DNA from: JAQVCM01 sp040403095
GTDB lineage: Bacteria > Bacteroidota > Bacteroidia > Flavobacteriales_D > Crocinitomicaceae
Reading direction: 5' to 3'
NCBI GenBank assembly: GCA_040403095.1
Contig: JBBALI010000016.1
Span: 11,652 to 75,651, forward strand
Length of the DNA: 64,000 nt
This document shows, piece by piece, positions 36,106 through 45,494 of the stretch; positions within the stretch are counted from its first letter, which is position 1; each line of letters opens with the position of its first letter. The notes beneath the pieces were generated by a model that did no database searches, was not told the DNA's origin, and was given only the letters and a program-made list of their open reading frames with translations. The position numbers were made by a program, and so were the translations under genes.

Positions 36106-37059
36106 ATGCGTTCTTTCAGAAAAATAAATGCACAATCGGATGAAAACACCGGATTTGGAACCAATGCAAGTCGCTACGGTGGAAGATTTGTAAATAAAGA
36201 TGGAACAGCAAATGTCGAAAAACGAGGTCTCAATTTTTTCCAAAGAATCAGTTGGTACCACACCCTGATTGATATGCCACTGTATAAGTTTTTGGGTATT
36301 TTATTTCTATTTTACATTCTTTTAAACTTCATTTTTGCTGTCATTTATTACTTAATTGGCGTTCATTATTTAGAAGGAATTGATGCTAGCTTGTCTGAGA
36401 TTGACAAATTTGGAAAGGCATTTTTTTTCAGTGCCCAAACTTTTACGACAGTTGGTTATGGACATATTAGCCCAAGTGGATTTTTAGCAAGTACCATTTC
36501 GTCCGCAGAAGCTTTAATCGGATTGTTGAGTTTCGCGATTGCAACAGGATTATTTTTTGGAAGATTTAGTAAACCAATTGCTTACATTCAATTTTCAAAA
36601 AATGCGCTAATTGCTCCTTACAAAGACAAAACAGCTTTGATGTTGAGAATGGTTCCATACAAAAACACGAATTTCACGGATGCCGAAGCCAAAATTACCT
36701 TAGGAATTGAAATGGAAGAAAATGGGATTTTGGTCAACAAGTTTTATACACTCAAATTGGAACTCGCAAGAGTAAACACGTTGACTTTGAGTTGGACTTT
36801 GGTACATCCAATAGATGAAGAAAGTCCTTTGTTCAATTTTACCAAAGAAGATTATGTAAATCTAGATGGCGAAATAATGATTTTTGTGAAAACTTTTGAT
36901 GACATGTTCAGCAATACCGTTGCAATCAATACATCCTACACTTTTAAAGAAGTTGTTTACGGTGCAAAATTCGACATCATGTATGAACAAAATCAAGCCA
37001 ACACACATACAATTTTGTATTTAGACAAATTGAATTCTTTTACACCAATGGAAATTTGA
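36106..37059 (+). CDS. Inward-rectifier-type (KirBac) potassium channel
   Basis: A 317-residue channel subunit. A short N-terminal amphipathic helix region (WYHTLIDMPLYKFLG) precedes TM1 (about 64-85), the pore helix and selectivity filter TVGYGH (115-120, in SAQTFTTVGYGHISPSG), and TM2 (about 130-150, ending GLFFGRFSKP). The C-terminal 160 residues form the cytoplasmic immunoglobulin-like Kir domain (FSKNALIAPYKDKTALMLRMV, LTLSWTLVHPIDEESPLF). It would conduct K+ across the inner membrane as a tetramer. It follows the surface protein gene by 3 bases. Confidence 0.95.
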   Translation: MRSFRKINAQSDENTGFGTNASRYGGRFVNKDGTANVEKRGLNFFQRISWYHTLIDMPLYKFLGILFLFYILLNFIFAVIYYLIGVHYLEGIDASLSEIDKFGKAFFFSAQTFTTVGYGHISPSGFLASTISSAEALIGLLSFAIATGLFFGRFSKPIAYIQFSKNALIAPYKDKTALMLRMVPYKNTNFTDAEAKITLGIEMEENGILVNKFYTLKLELARVNTLTLSWTLVHPIDEESPLFNFTKEDYVNLDGEIMIFVKTFDDMFSNTVAINTSYTFKEVVYGAKFDIMYEQNQANTHTILYLDKLNSFTPMEI

Positions 37060-37112
37060 AATTCTATTTTAATTTTTTAAATCATTGAATCAAAACAATT
37101 TTGAATAAACTC

Positions 37113-38216
37113 ATGAGAAATATTTTCTTAATCATCTTAGCTGGAAGCTTGATTTCTGGTGTAATTCTTTTTTATCCGATTGAAACCAAAGCGAAAGAAA
37201 AAAGTCAAGTAAGCAAAGTAGAAAATCCTGAAAATGAAGTTGTAGATTCAATCATCACACTTGTTGCTGTTGGCGATATGATGCTAGGAACCAATTTTCC
37301 AGATCCATCTTATCTTCCTGCTTCAGACGTTTTTTTACTTTCTCCCATGCACCCTTTCATTCAAAATGCGGATATCGCTTTTGGAAATTTAGAGGGAACT
37401 GTTTTGAACGAAGGTGGTCAAGTTAAAAAATGCAGCGATCCGTCCAAATGTTACGCATTTCGTCAACCTGAATATTTCGTGGACCAATATAAAGAAGCAG
37501 GTTTTGACATTCTTTCAATTGCAAATAACCACATGGGAGATTTTGGCGATGTTGGAAGAAAAAACACGCAACGTATCTTGAAAGAAAAAGGAATCCATTT
37601 TGCTGGATTAGACGATTGTCCTTGGGATACAATTACTTTAAATGGCGTGAAATATGGTTTCACAGCTTTTGCTCCAAATACAGCTTGTTTGCAAATCACT
37701 GATTATGTTCAAGCGCAAGAAATTGTTGCCAAATTGGATAAAATGTGTGACATTGTGATTGTTTCTTTTCACGGCGGTGCAGAAGGTTCTTCCAAAACAC
37801 ATGTGACGCGCAAGACTGAAATTTTCTACGAAGAAAATAGGGGAAATGTGTATGAATTTGCGAGAAAAGTAATTGATTCTGGTGCTGATATTGTTCTGGG
37901 ACACGGACCACACGTGACTCGCGCAATAGACTATTATAAAGGAAGATTTATTACTTATTCCATGGGCAATTTTTGCACCTATGGAAGATTTAATCTGAAT
38001 GGGATTAGCGGAATGGCTCCGCTCTTTGAAATCAAAATGAAACGCGATGGATCTTTTGTTTCGGGGAAAGTAATTTCAACCAAGCAATTGGGAAATGGTG
38101 GTCCAGTGTTGGATTCACTTGGTGGCGCGTTTGGTCAAATCAAACTTTTGACAGGAATTGATATTCCAGAATTGAAAGTAAAATTTGAAGGGAACGGAAA
38201 TTTTAAATTTGAGTAA
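37113..38216 (+). CDS. CapA-family (PGA_cap) metallophosphatase-like protein
   Basis: A 367-residue protein with an N-terminal membrane anchor (IFLIILAGSLISGVILFYPI) and a calcineurin-like CapA domain: VAVGDMMLGTN, AFGNLEGTVL, SIANNHMGDFG, VSFHGGAEGS, ADIVLGHGPHVTRA and YSMGNFCTYG carry the metal-ligand Asp, Asn and His residues. Members are linked to poly-gamma-glutamate capsule or to other envelope polymers; no capB/capC is nearby, so the polymer role is not supported here. I set the ATG at 37113, with a TTG at 37101 as alternative. Confidence 0.88.
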   Translation: MRNIFLIILAGSLISGVILFYPIETKAKEKSQVSKVENPENEVVDSIITLVAVGDMMLGTNFPDPSYLPASDVFLLSPMHPFIQNADIAFGNLEGTVLNEGGQVKKCSDPSKCYAFRQPEYFVDQYKEAGFDILSIANNHMGDFGDVGRKNTQRILKEKGIHFAGLDDCPWDTITLNGVKYGFTAFAPNTACLQITDYVQAQEIVAKLDKMCDIVIVSFHGGAEGSSKTHVTRKTEIFYEENRGNVYEFARKVIDSGADIVLGHGPHVTRAIDYYKGRFITYSMGNFCTYGRFNLNGISGMAPLFEIKMKRDGSFVSGKVISTKQLGNGGPVLDSLGGAFGQIKLLTGIDIPELKVKFEGNGNFKFE

Positions 38217-38227
38217 CAATTTTCGAT

Positions 38228-38935
38228 TTAGAACGCAATCTTTATCACTTTCTCTTTGCTGCAATTCGCTCTATTGATTGGAATAATCGTTTTTTTATTT
38301 GGTTCCACAATCAACATTTCATCAGCAAACTCTAAGCAAAGTTCCAAATCATGAGAAGATTGAATGATGCAAACATTCGCGTTTTTAGCTACTTTTTGTA
38401 ATAATTTTTGAACTGACATGCGATTTGCATAATCCAAAAATGCAGTTGGTTCATCTAATACAATTACTGGCGTTTTTTGCACCAACGCTTTGGCAATAGA
38501 AGCAATTTGTCTTTCACCGTCACTTAATTCTGAAGTGTCTTTTTGTAAAAACGATTCAATTCCCAATTCAGCGCTAATTTCATCCACCAATTTCCAATCT
38601 TCCTCAGCTAATTTACCTAAAAAGTTGGTGTATGGCGCTCGTCCCATGGCGATAAAATCTCTTGTCGATAAATGTTGAACGCCTTCAAATTTGGAAGGAA
38701 CATGCGCCACCAATTTCGCTCTTTGATTGGCTGAAATTTGATGAATGTTTTGACCATTGATATCAATTTCTCCTTTGATTGTTGGAATCAATCCCAAAAC
38801 CGTGTGAATAAAGGTCGTTTTCCCAATGCCGTTTTTTCCAATAATCGCATAAAATTTTCCAGTTTCAAGCACGAGATTCTCGATCGACAAAAGCGCTGAA
38901 TGGTAGCCAATTTCAATGTTTTTTAATTCTATCAT
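38228..38935 (-). CDS. ABC transporter ATP-binding protein, siderophore/heme/B12 type
   Basis: A 235-residue FecE/BtuD-like ATPase. Walker A GKNGIGKTT near residue 33-41, Q-loop region HVPSKFEGVQHL, signature LSDGERQIASIAKAL and Walker B PVIVLDEPTAFLD are present. It is the last gene of a binding protein-permease-ATPase operon on the minus strand and follows the permease stop by 1 base. Confidence 0.93.
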   Translation of the reverse strand: MIELKNIEIGYHSALLSIENLVLETGKFYAIIGKNGIGKTTFIHTVLGLIPTIKGEIDINGQNIHQISANQRAKLVAHVPSKFEGVQHLSTRDFIAMGRAPYTNFLGKLAEEDWKLVDEISAELGIESFLQKDTSELSDGERQIASIAKALVQKTPVIVLDEPTAFLDYANRMSVQKLLQKVAKNANVCIIQSSHDLELCLEFADEMLIVEPNKKTIIPINRANCSKEKVIKIAF

Positions 38936-38936
38936 C

Positions 38937-39926
38937 TTAGAACTTTTTCAGGATTATCCAAACAACAACTGGCGCACCAATCAAAGCTGTAACAGCATTC
39001 AGTGGTAAAACAAAATACGGCTCAATCCATAAAATCAGTAAATCACAAAAAAGCAAAGTACACGCGCCAACGAGCGCTGAGCCAATGATCAATTGTAAAT
39101 GATTTTGCGTTTTGTAAAGCAATTTGACCATGTTCGGTACTGCTAAACCAATAAAAGAAATGGGTCCACAATAAGCTGTAATTAGTCCTGCGAAAATGGA
39201 TGTGACCACAATAATCAACATTCGGAAAGATTTCATTTGAATGCCCAATAATTGCGTAGGTTTTTCTCCAATCACCAATATATTCAATGGTTTAATTAAA
39301 AAAATCAGCGCAAAAATACCAGCAATGAAAACCCCAAAAATCAAAGGGATTTGATTGAAATTCACTTGTTGCATCGAGCCAAATCCCCACAAAGTGAACG
39401 CTTTGATTTGATTGGCTTGCGACGAAACTTGTAACACTTGAATCAACGCGCTTGTAAAACTTCCCAACATCATCCCAATCAACAGCAAAGAAATTTGCGA
39501 TTTCACAAACATCGAGAAGAACAAAATAATCAAACTAAAAATCAATGCGCCAATCAATGCAATTACCACAATTCCAATGTCCGACGTAAAGAATGAAATT
39601 CCTGTCATCATTGTAATCGCTACGCACAAACTTGCACCTGAAGTAATTCCCAATACTGACGGACCAGCCAATGGATTATTGAATAATGTTTGCATCAATA
39701 ATCCTGCGATGGAAAGTCCCATGCCAGCAAAAATCGCCATAAATGTCCGCGGAATTCGCAATTCACGGTAAATGATTAAGCTCTGATCATTAGCGTCGAA
39801 ATGAAAAATACTGCTGAAAATTTTCCCGAAGTTAAGTCCAAAGATTCCACCATTTACATGAATGAGAATCAATGCGAAAAGCAGGACAATGAGACTCCAT
39901 GATACGATATTTCGACTCATTCTCAT
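38937..39926 (-). CDS. FecCD-family iron-chelate/heme/B12 permease
   Basis: A 329-residue permease with about nine or ten hydrophobic segments. Motifs ELRIPRTFMAIFAGMGLSIAGLLMQTLFNNPLAGPSVLGITSGA and YCGPISFIGLAVPNMV (split here in the family way) are the FecCD hallmarks. It overlaps the binding-protein gene by 4 bases (ATGA). It imports an iron complex, heme or cobalamin from the periplasm; specificity is not readable. Confidence 0.93.
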   Translation of the reverse strand: MRMSRNIVSWSLIVLLFALILIHVNGGIFGLNFGKIFSSIFHFDANDQSLIIYRELRIPRTFMAIFAGMGLSIAGLLMQTLFNNPLAGPSVLGITSGASLCVAITMMTGISFFTSDIGIVVIALIGALIFSLIILFFSMFVKSQISLLLIGMMLGSFTSALIQVLQVSSQANQIKAFTLWGFGSMQQVNFNQIPLIFGVFIAGIFALIFLIKPLNILVIGEKPTQLLGIQMKSFRMLIIVVTSIFAGLITAYCGPISFIGLAVPNMVKLLYKTQNHLQLIIGSALVGACTLLFCDLLILWIEPYFVLPLNAVTALIGAPVVVWIILKKF

Positions 39927-41032
39927 TCGGTCAATTTTCGATAAAAATGCAAAGATTCGGCTTTCACTTCACCTTGGTGAAAAATTTGAATCAAATCAGA
40001 CAAAACGCGATCTGGTTCTACAGCACTATTTTCCCAAAAATAATTCATTCGATGCGCATAAGAATACAAGTTATTGCTTTGAAACGCTTTGAAATATTGG
40101 TATTTCCCATTGGATTTGAGCATTTCTTTTTTCGTCGGAACTTCCACATTTACCCAAAAGTCTGTGGATTGATTCTTTTTGAAAACTTGTTCAAAACTGT
40201 AATACATGCTTCCAGTTCCTTTTTCATTTTTAGAGACATAATCCGCGCCAGCATCCGCTAATAGTTTAGCGCCAAAACTTTCTCCAGCAGGCATATACCA
40301 AGTGTCACCATAAACCATCCCTGAAAAAACGGTTGGCTTCTTTGTAAATGATTTAGCAGTTTTAGACAATTGTAAATAGTTTTTTTCTACTTTTTCAAAA
40401 TAAGCTTCTGCCACTTTTTCTTTTCCAAATAAATAGCCAAAAACCTTGATCCATTCTGCTTTTCCCAAAGGATGATTTTCTTTCCAATCGTAATTGGGAA
40501 TACACAAAACACCTAATTTCAATAATTTATCTTCGTTTGCGGTTGTGTTTCCTTCAAATCCTGTGTGAAATAAAATTTTCGATTTCGTCAATAAAACCCG
40601 TTCAGGATTCAATATGCTAAAATCATCAAATTCAAGTACTTTTTTGTTTTTAAGTCCTTGTTGAACTGTTTGATTGTAAATGTATTTTGAATTTGAAACA
40701 CCAACAATTTTAGCCGATTCGTTGATTTTTTCAATCATTCCAATATTGGTTCCAGAAAGCGTGATGATTGATTTTAGCGGGACTTCTATTTGTTCCAACT
40801 TACTTGAAATTTTACTGTTGGAATTTCTTTTCACCAGTGCAAAATCTCGTTCAATCGTTCCATTTTCAGGATTTACAATTTGTAGCTCAATAAAACCTTC
40901 TTGTTGTATGATTTTGAAATTTTGAGCGTATTTTATTAGATCGTTGGAAACACTTTCATCTTGTTTTACTGGCTGTCTTTGTGTGCAAGCAAAAAGAATA
41001 AATAGATTTAATAAAATAATCAATTGTTTCAT
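39923..41032 (-). CDS. Periplasmic binding lipoprotein of the FecCD-type transporter
   Basis: A 369-residue lipoprotein (signal LLNLFILFAC, modified Cys at 16) of the helical-backbone type III metal-receptor class: GTNIGMIEKINESAKIVGVSNSKYIYN and LTKSKILFHTGFEG are typical of BtuF/FhuD folds. First gene of the three-gene import operon. Its long N-terminal half (up to about 95) is a linker-like region. The ligand could be siderophore-iron, heme or cobalamin. Confidence 0.88.
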   Translation of the reverse strand: MKQLIILLNLFILFACTQRQPVKQDESVSNDLIKYAQNFKIIQQEGFIELQIVNPENGTIERDFALVKRNSNSKISSKLEQIEVPLKSIITLSGTNIGMIEKINESAKIVGVSNSKYIYNQTVQQGLKNKKVLEFDDFSILNPERVLLTKSKILFHTGFEGNTTANEDKLLKLGVLCIPNYDWKENHPLGKAEWIKVFGYLFGKEKVAEAYFEKVEKNYLQLSKTAKSFTKKPTVFSGMVYGDTWYMPAGESFGAKLLADAGADYVSKNEKGTGSMYYSFEQVFKKNQSTDFWVNVEVPTKKEMLKSNGKYQYFKAFQSNNLYSYAHRMNYFWENSAVEPDRVLSDLIQIFHQGEVKAESLHFYRKLTE

Positions 41033-41143
41033 GAGTACAAAGATGAGAAAATGAATTTAAACTTCACTTTTTTTACTTTGAGTTTGTATTGAATGGATAT
41101 TTTTTCTTATCTTTAGTTAACTTAATTTTTTAAAAACCCTTTT

Positions 41144-42685
41144 ATGTTAGTCAAAACCTATGGAAGTGCCGTATTCGGCATTGATGCAACGACCATTACC
41201 ATCGAAGTTAATATCGGGCAAGGAGTAAATTTTTTCTTAGTCGGATTGCCAGACAGTGCAGTCAAAGAAAGTCAGCAAAGAATCAAAGCGGCTTTCAAAA
41301 ACAATGATTTGAAATTTCCAGGAAAGGAAATCACTGTAAACATGGCGCCTGCTGATATTCGCAAGGAAGGTTCAACGTTCGATTTACCTATAGCAATTGG
41401 AATTTTAGCCGCCAGCGAACAAGTTTTGTGCGAGCGATTGGAAGAGTATCTGATTTTGGGCGAATTGTCGCTCGACGGAAGTGTGCAAGCGATGAAAGGA
41501 ATTTTGCCCATTGCGATTCAAGCCAAAAAAGAAGGATTCAAAGGAATCATTTTGCCGAAAGCCAACGCGGTTGAAGCTGCAATTGTGAATGAATTGGAAG
41601 TTTACGGTGTTGAAAGCTTGATTGAAGTGGTTGATTTTTTGAATCATAAAATACAAATTCAACCAACTATCGTAGACATTGAAGCTGAATTTCAAAAGAA
41701 ATTGGACCAAATTGAAGTCGATTTTAGAGATGTCAAAGGACAATCAAATATCAAACGCGCCTTTGAAATCGCGGCCGCTGGTGGTCACAATGTGATTTTA
41801 ATTGGACCTCCAGGGGCTGGAAAATCCATGTTGGCGAAGCGTTTACCAACGATTTTACCACCAATGACCATGGCAGAATCCTTGGAAACAACCAAAATTC
41901 ACAGCGTCGCAGGAAAAATGGGAAAAGAAATTGGTTTGGTAACACAAAGGCCATTTAGAAAACCGCATCACACGATTTCGGATGTGGCGCTTGTTGGCGG
42001 CGGCGGTTATCCACAACCAGGAGAAATTTCATTGGCACACAATGGCGTTTTGTTTCTAGACGAATTGCCTGAGTACAAAAGAACTGTACTAGAAGTTATG
42101 CGTCAACCATTAGAGGATAGAACCGTAACTATTTCAAGGGCAAAATTCACGGTTGATTATCCTGCAGGATTTATGTTGATTGCAGCAATGAATCCTTGTC
42201 CGTGTGGCTATTACAATCATCCTGAAAAAGAATGTGTTTGCGGTCCAGGCGTTGTGCAAAAATATTTGAATAAAATTTCTGGTCCATTGCTAGATCGAAT
42301 CGATTTACACGTAGAAGTTACGCCCATCAGTTACGATGAATTGGCGCATCATCAGCCAGATGAAGGAAGTATTGATATCAGAAATCGGGTCATTGAAGCA
42401 CGATTGCTGCAAGAAAAAAGATACGTTAACGCTGATGGAGTTCATTGCAATGCGCAAATGAGTTCGAAAGATTTAAGTGTTTATTGTCGAATCGACGAAG
42501 CCGGAAATGCGATTTTAAAGCGCGCAATGGACAGTTTAGGATTTTCTGCTCGTGCGTACGACCGCATTTTGAAAGTAGCTAGAACTGTCGCTGATTTAGA
42601 AAAATCTGACACAATTTCTGCAGGACATTTGGCTGAAGCGATTCAGTTTCGAAGTTTGGACCGAGAGGGATGGGCGGAGAAATAA
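41144..42685 (+). CDS. YifB/ComM-family Mg-chelatase-like AAA+ ATPase
   Basis: A 513-residue protein. Residues 1-170 form the Lon-protease-like domain (FFLVGLPDSAVKESQQRIKAA, NMAPADIRKEGSTFDLPIA), followed by the AAA+ core: Walker A GPPGAGKSMLAKRLP near 222, PHHTISDVALVGGG, and Walker B GVLFLDELPEY. A Cys cluster (NPCPCGYYNHPEKECVCGP) suggests a zinc site. ComM is a branch-migration helicase that aids DNA integration in transformation; role here is inferred. Single gene. Confidence 0.92.
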   Translation: MLVKTYGSAVFGIDATTITIEVNIGQGVNFFLVGLPDSAVKESQQRIKAAFKNNDLKFPGKEITVNMAPADIRKEGSTFDLPIAIGILAASEQVLCERLEEYLILGELSLDGSVQAMKGILPIAIQAKKEGFKGIILPKANAVEAAIVNELEVYGVESLIEVVDFLNHKIQIQPTIVDIEAEFQKKLDQIEVDFRDVKGQSNIKRAFEIAAAGGHNVILIGPPGAGKSMLAKRLPTILPPMTMAESLETTKIHSVAGKMGKEIGLVTQRPFRKPHHTISDVALVGGGGYPQPGEISLAHNGVLFLDELPEYKRTVLEVMRQPLEDRTVTISRAKFTVDYPAGFMLIAAMNPCPCGYYNHPEKECVCGPGVVQKYLNKISGPLLDRIDLHVEVTPISYDELAHHQPDEGSIDIRNRVIEARLLQEKRYVNADGVHCNAQMSSKDLSVYCRIDEAGNAILKRAMDSLGFSARAYDRILKVARTVADLEKSDTISAGHLAEAIQFRSLDREGWAEK

Positions 42686-42793
42686 TTTAACATGTTTTAG
42701 TGGTCAAAGTTTTAATAGTTAACTATTTCACAAACTATGTCAATTTAGCAAAAACCTAACTTTCAAAAAAGCATGTAATTCACAAAGAAATTC

Positions 42794-42801
42794 TACCTTT
42801 G
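42794..42801 (+). promoter_or_regulatory. -7 promoter element for lpdA (TACCTTTG)
   Basis: Perfect TAnnTTTG 21 bases before the ATG at 42823. It overlaps the alternative start at 42799, which it rules out. Confidence 0.65.
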
Positions 42802-42822
42802 TCTTGTAAAAATTTAAACACG

Positions 42823-44223
42823 ATGAGTACTTACGACGTTGCGATTATAGGTTCAGGACCTGGAGGATATGTGGCTGCTATTAGATGCGCACAACTTGGA
42901 ATGAAAACTGCTTTGATTGAAAAATATGATACTTTAGGCGGAACTTGCTTGAATGTAGGTTGTATTCCTTCCAAAGCTTTGTTGGATTCTTCTGAACATT
43001 TTCACAATGCGAAGCACAATTTTACGGAGCATGGAATCAATATTACTGGCTTAGAAGCGGACATCAATCAAATGATTGCGCGCAAAGCGGAAGTTGTTTC
43101 ACAAACTTGCAATGGAATCAAATTTTTAATGGATAAAAACAACGTGACTGTTTACAACGGTTGGGGTTCGTTCGCATCCAAAAATTCGATTTTAATCAAA
43201 GGAAAAGAAAGCGAAGAAACGATTGAAGCCAAAAACATCATTATCGCAACAGGTTCTAAGCCAAACTTTTTCCCAGGAATGGAACCCGACAAAGACCGCA
43301 TTATTACTTCAACGGAAGCATTGAAAATGAAAGAAATCCCAAAAAGATTGTTGGTTATTGGTGGTGGCGTTATTGGTCTTGAATTAGGTTCTGTTTATGC
43401 GAGATTAGGAACGGAAGTTGAAGTGGTTGAATTTGCTGATTCTATTATCCCAACAATGGACAAAGCATTAGGAAAAGAATTGATGCGCGCCTTGAAAAAA
43501 GAAGGTTTCAAATTCAACATGGAACACAAAGTTCAAAGCGTTGTAAACACTGGGAAAGGTGTAAAATTAACTGCTTTGAATAAAAAAGACCAAGAAGTTG
43601 TGTTGGAAGCTGATTATTGCTTGGTTGCAGTTGGTCGTAAAGCCTACACTGCTGGATTGAATCTTGAAATTGCTGGTTTAACTGCAAACAATCGTGGTCA
43701 AGTGGAAGTAAACGATCATTTGCAAACTTCGATTCCAAATATTTATGCAATTGGTGACGTTGTTCGTGGAGCAATGTTGGCGCACAAAGCAGAAGAGGAA
43801 GGCGTTTACGTTGCTGAGTTAATCGCAGGACAAAAACCGCATATCAATTACAATTTGATTCCTGGGGTTGTTTACACATGGCCAGAAGTTGCTGCAGTTG
43901 GTAAAACTGAAGAAGAATTGAAAGCTGCTGGTGTTGAATATAAAGTTGGTTCTTTTCCTATCAAAGCTTTGGGAAGAGCGCGCGCAAGTATGGATACGCA
44001 AGGATTAGTAAAAATCTTGGCTGATAAAAACACTGATGAAGTTTTAGGAGTTCACATGGTTGCTCCACGTGCTGCTGATTTAATCATGGAAGCAGTTGTT
44101 GCCATGGAATACAGAGCATCTGCTGAAGACATTGCTCGTATTTGTCACCCGCATCCAACATACTCTGAAGCAATCAAAGAAGCTGCATTAGATGCTACCG
44201 CTGCAAGAGCTTTGCACGTATAA
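42823..44223 (+). CDS. lpdA: Dihydrolipoyl dehydrogenase (E3)
   Basis: A 466-residue flavoenzyme that reoxidises dihydrolipoamide with NAD+ in 2-oxoacid dehydrogenase and glycine cleavage complexes. FAD motif GSGPGG (10-15), redox pair Cys42/Cys47 in GGTCLNVGCIPSK, NAD motif VIGGGVIGLELGSV and the C-terminal His-Glu dyad in HPHPTYSEAIKEA are all present. It has its own promoter and a hairpin terminator and is not next to E1 or E2 genes, so it is probably shared by several complexes. Confidence 0.97.
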   Translation: MSTYDVAIIGSGPGGYVAAIRCAQLGMKTALIEKYDTLGGTCLNVGCIPSKALLDSSEHFHNAKHNFTEHGINITGLEADINQMIARKAEVVSQTCNGIKFLMDKNNVTVYNGWGSFASKNSILIKGKESEETIEAKNIIIATGSKPNFFPGMEPDKDRIITSTEALKMKEIPKRLLVIGGGVIGLELGSVYARLGTEVEVVEFADSIIPTMDKALGKELMRALKKEGFKFNMEHKVQSVVNTGKGVKLTALNKKDQEVVLEADYCLVAVGRKAYTAGLNLEIAGLTANNRGQVEVNDHLQTSIPNIYAIGDVVRGAMLAHKAEEEGVYVAELIAGQKPHINYNLIPGVVYTWPEVAAVGKTEEELKAAGVEYKVGSFPIKALGRARASMDTQGLVKILADKNTDEVLGVHMVAPRAADLIMEAVVAMEYRASAEDIARICHPHPTYSEAIKEAALDATAARALHV

Positions 44224-44260
44224 TTAAAGTTTTAAAACTTTCTCGATATAATTTTGTTAC

Positions 44261-44298
44261 AGTATCAGATTTCTTTTTGAGGTCTGATACTTATTTTT
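44261..44298 (+). terminator. Intrinsic terminator after lpdA
   Basis: A 9-bp perfect stem AGTATCAGA (44261-44269) with TCTGATACT (44283-44291) is followed by a T-rich tract. It ends 6 bases before the hemH ATG, so hemH either depends on read-through or starts from a promoter overlapping the hairpin. Confidence 0.75.
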
Positions 44299-44303
44299 AA
44301 AGA

Positions 44304-45323
44304 ATGAAGAAAACAGGCGTTTTATTGCTCCAACTGGGAACTCCAGACAGTCCATCAACCTCAGATGTGAGAACATATTTGAGTGAATTTTTAAATGACC
44401 CAAGAGTTATTGATTTGCCTTGGATAGCTCGAAAATTGTTGGTCAATGGAATCATTGTTCCTTTTAGAGCGCCAAAATCTGCAAAGATTTATAAAAAATT
44501 GTGGGAACATGGAAATGGTGTTTCTCCTTTGCTGACTTACACACAATCTGTTCAAAAATTATTGACTGAACGTTTACAAAACGACAATATCACTGTCGAA
44601 ATGGCGATGCGTTATCAAAATCCTTCGATGGATTTGGTGTTAGACCGCATGCACAAAGCCAATTACGAACAAATCATTATCATTCCACTTTTTCCTCAAT
44701 ATGCAAGTGCTTCTTCGGGGTCTGCAATCGAAAAAGCAATGAATTTGATCCGCAAATGGTGGGTAATTCCTGAAATCAAAATTGTAAATCAGTTTTACGA
44801 TCATCCTGCCTATATTGATTCAATTGTAGAAAGAGCAAAAGCATTCAATTTTGATGAATATGACCATATTTTGTTTTCTTATCACGGTTTGCCAGAGCGA
44901 CAAGTTGACAAAGTATACGACGATGGATTGTGTGAAGATCAACCTTGTGAAACAACGATTAACGAGGAAAATAAATTCTGCTACAAAGCAACTTCTTACG
45001 CCACAACACGCTTAATTGCTGCGAAATTAGGTCTTAAAGAATCAGATTATACAGTATGTTTTCAATCTCGTTTAGACAAAAAATGGTTGACGCCTTTTTC
45101 AGATGTGATCGTGGAAGAACAAGGAAAAAAAGGAGCTAAGAAATTGTTGGCTTTTAGTCCAGCTTTTGTTGCCGATTGTCTGGAAACCATTATTGAAATT
45201 GGAGACGAATACCAAGAAATTTTCGAAGAACACGGAGGAGAAAAAGTGCAATTAGTGCCAAGTTCCAACGACCATCCAAGATTCATAGATTGTTTGGAAG
45301 ACTTGGTTAGAACGAGACTTTAA
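44304..45323 (+). CDS. hemH: Ferrochelatase
   Basis: A 339-residue enzyme that inserts Fe2+ into protoporphyrin IX. The start KKTGVLLLQLGTPDSPSTSD, FPQYASASSGSA and the active-site His in SYHGLPERQVD (near residue 194) are diagnostic. A Cys-containing segment (CEDQPCETTINEENKFCYKA) may form a metal site as in some ferrochelatases. It starts 80 bases after lpdA with a strong terminator between. Confidence 0.96.
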   Translation: MKKTGVLLLQLGTPDSPSTSDVRTYLSEFLNDPRVIDLPWIARKLLVNGIIVPFRAPKSAKIYKKLWEHGNGVSPLLTYTQSVQKLLTERLQNDNITVEMAMRYQNPSMDLVLDRMHKANYEQIIIIPLFPQYASASSGSAIEKAMNLIRKWWVIPEIKIVNQFYDHPAYIDSIVERAKAFNFDEYDHILFSYHGLPERQVDKVYDDGLCEDQPCETTINEENKFCYKATSYATTRLIAAKLGLKESDYTVCFQSRLDKKWLTPFSDVIVEEQGKKGAKKLLAFSPAFVADCLETIIEIGDEYQEIFEEHGGEKVQLVPSSNDHPRFIDCLEDLVRTRL

Positions 45324-45423
45324 AATTTATCGTTTAATCCTAATTTTTCAATTTTCTATTCGAAAAATCACTTATTTCATTGATTTTGCGTCTTGATTTC
45401 CCCTGAAATTCAGTCAAAAATCC

Positions 45424-45431
45424 TAACTTTG
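45424..45431 (+). promoter_or_regulatory. -7 promoter element upstream of alaS (TAACTTTG)
   Basis: The element matches TAnnTTTG and lies 63 bases before the alaS ATG, giving a leader of about 57 bases. Confidence 0.55.
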
Positions 45432-45494
45432 TTGTGAAATTTTAAATTATCTTTTTATTCAATTTATATTATTGAATAATAACACTTTATATTC

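Noticed and set aside
37113..38216. Poly-gamma-glutamate capsule locus
   Set aside because: Only a CapA-like protein is present; no capB, capC or capD genes are nearby.
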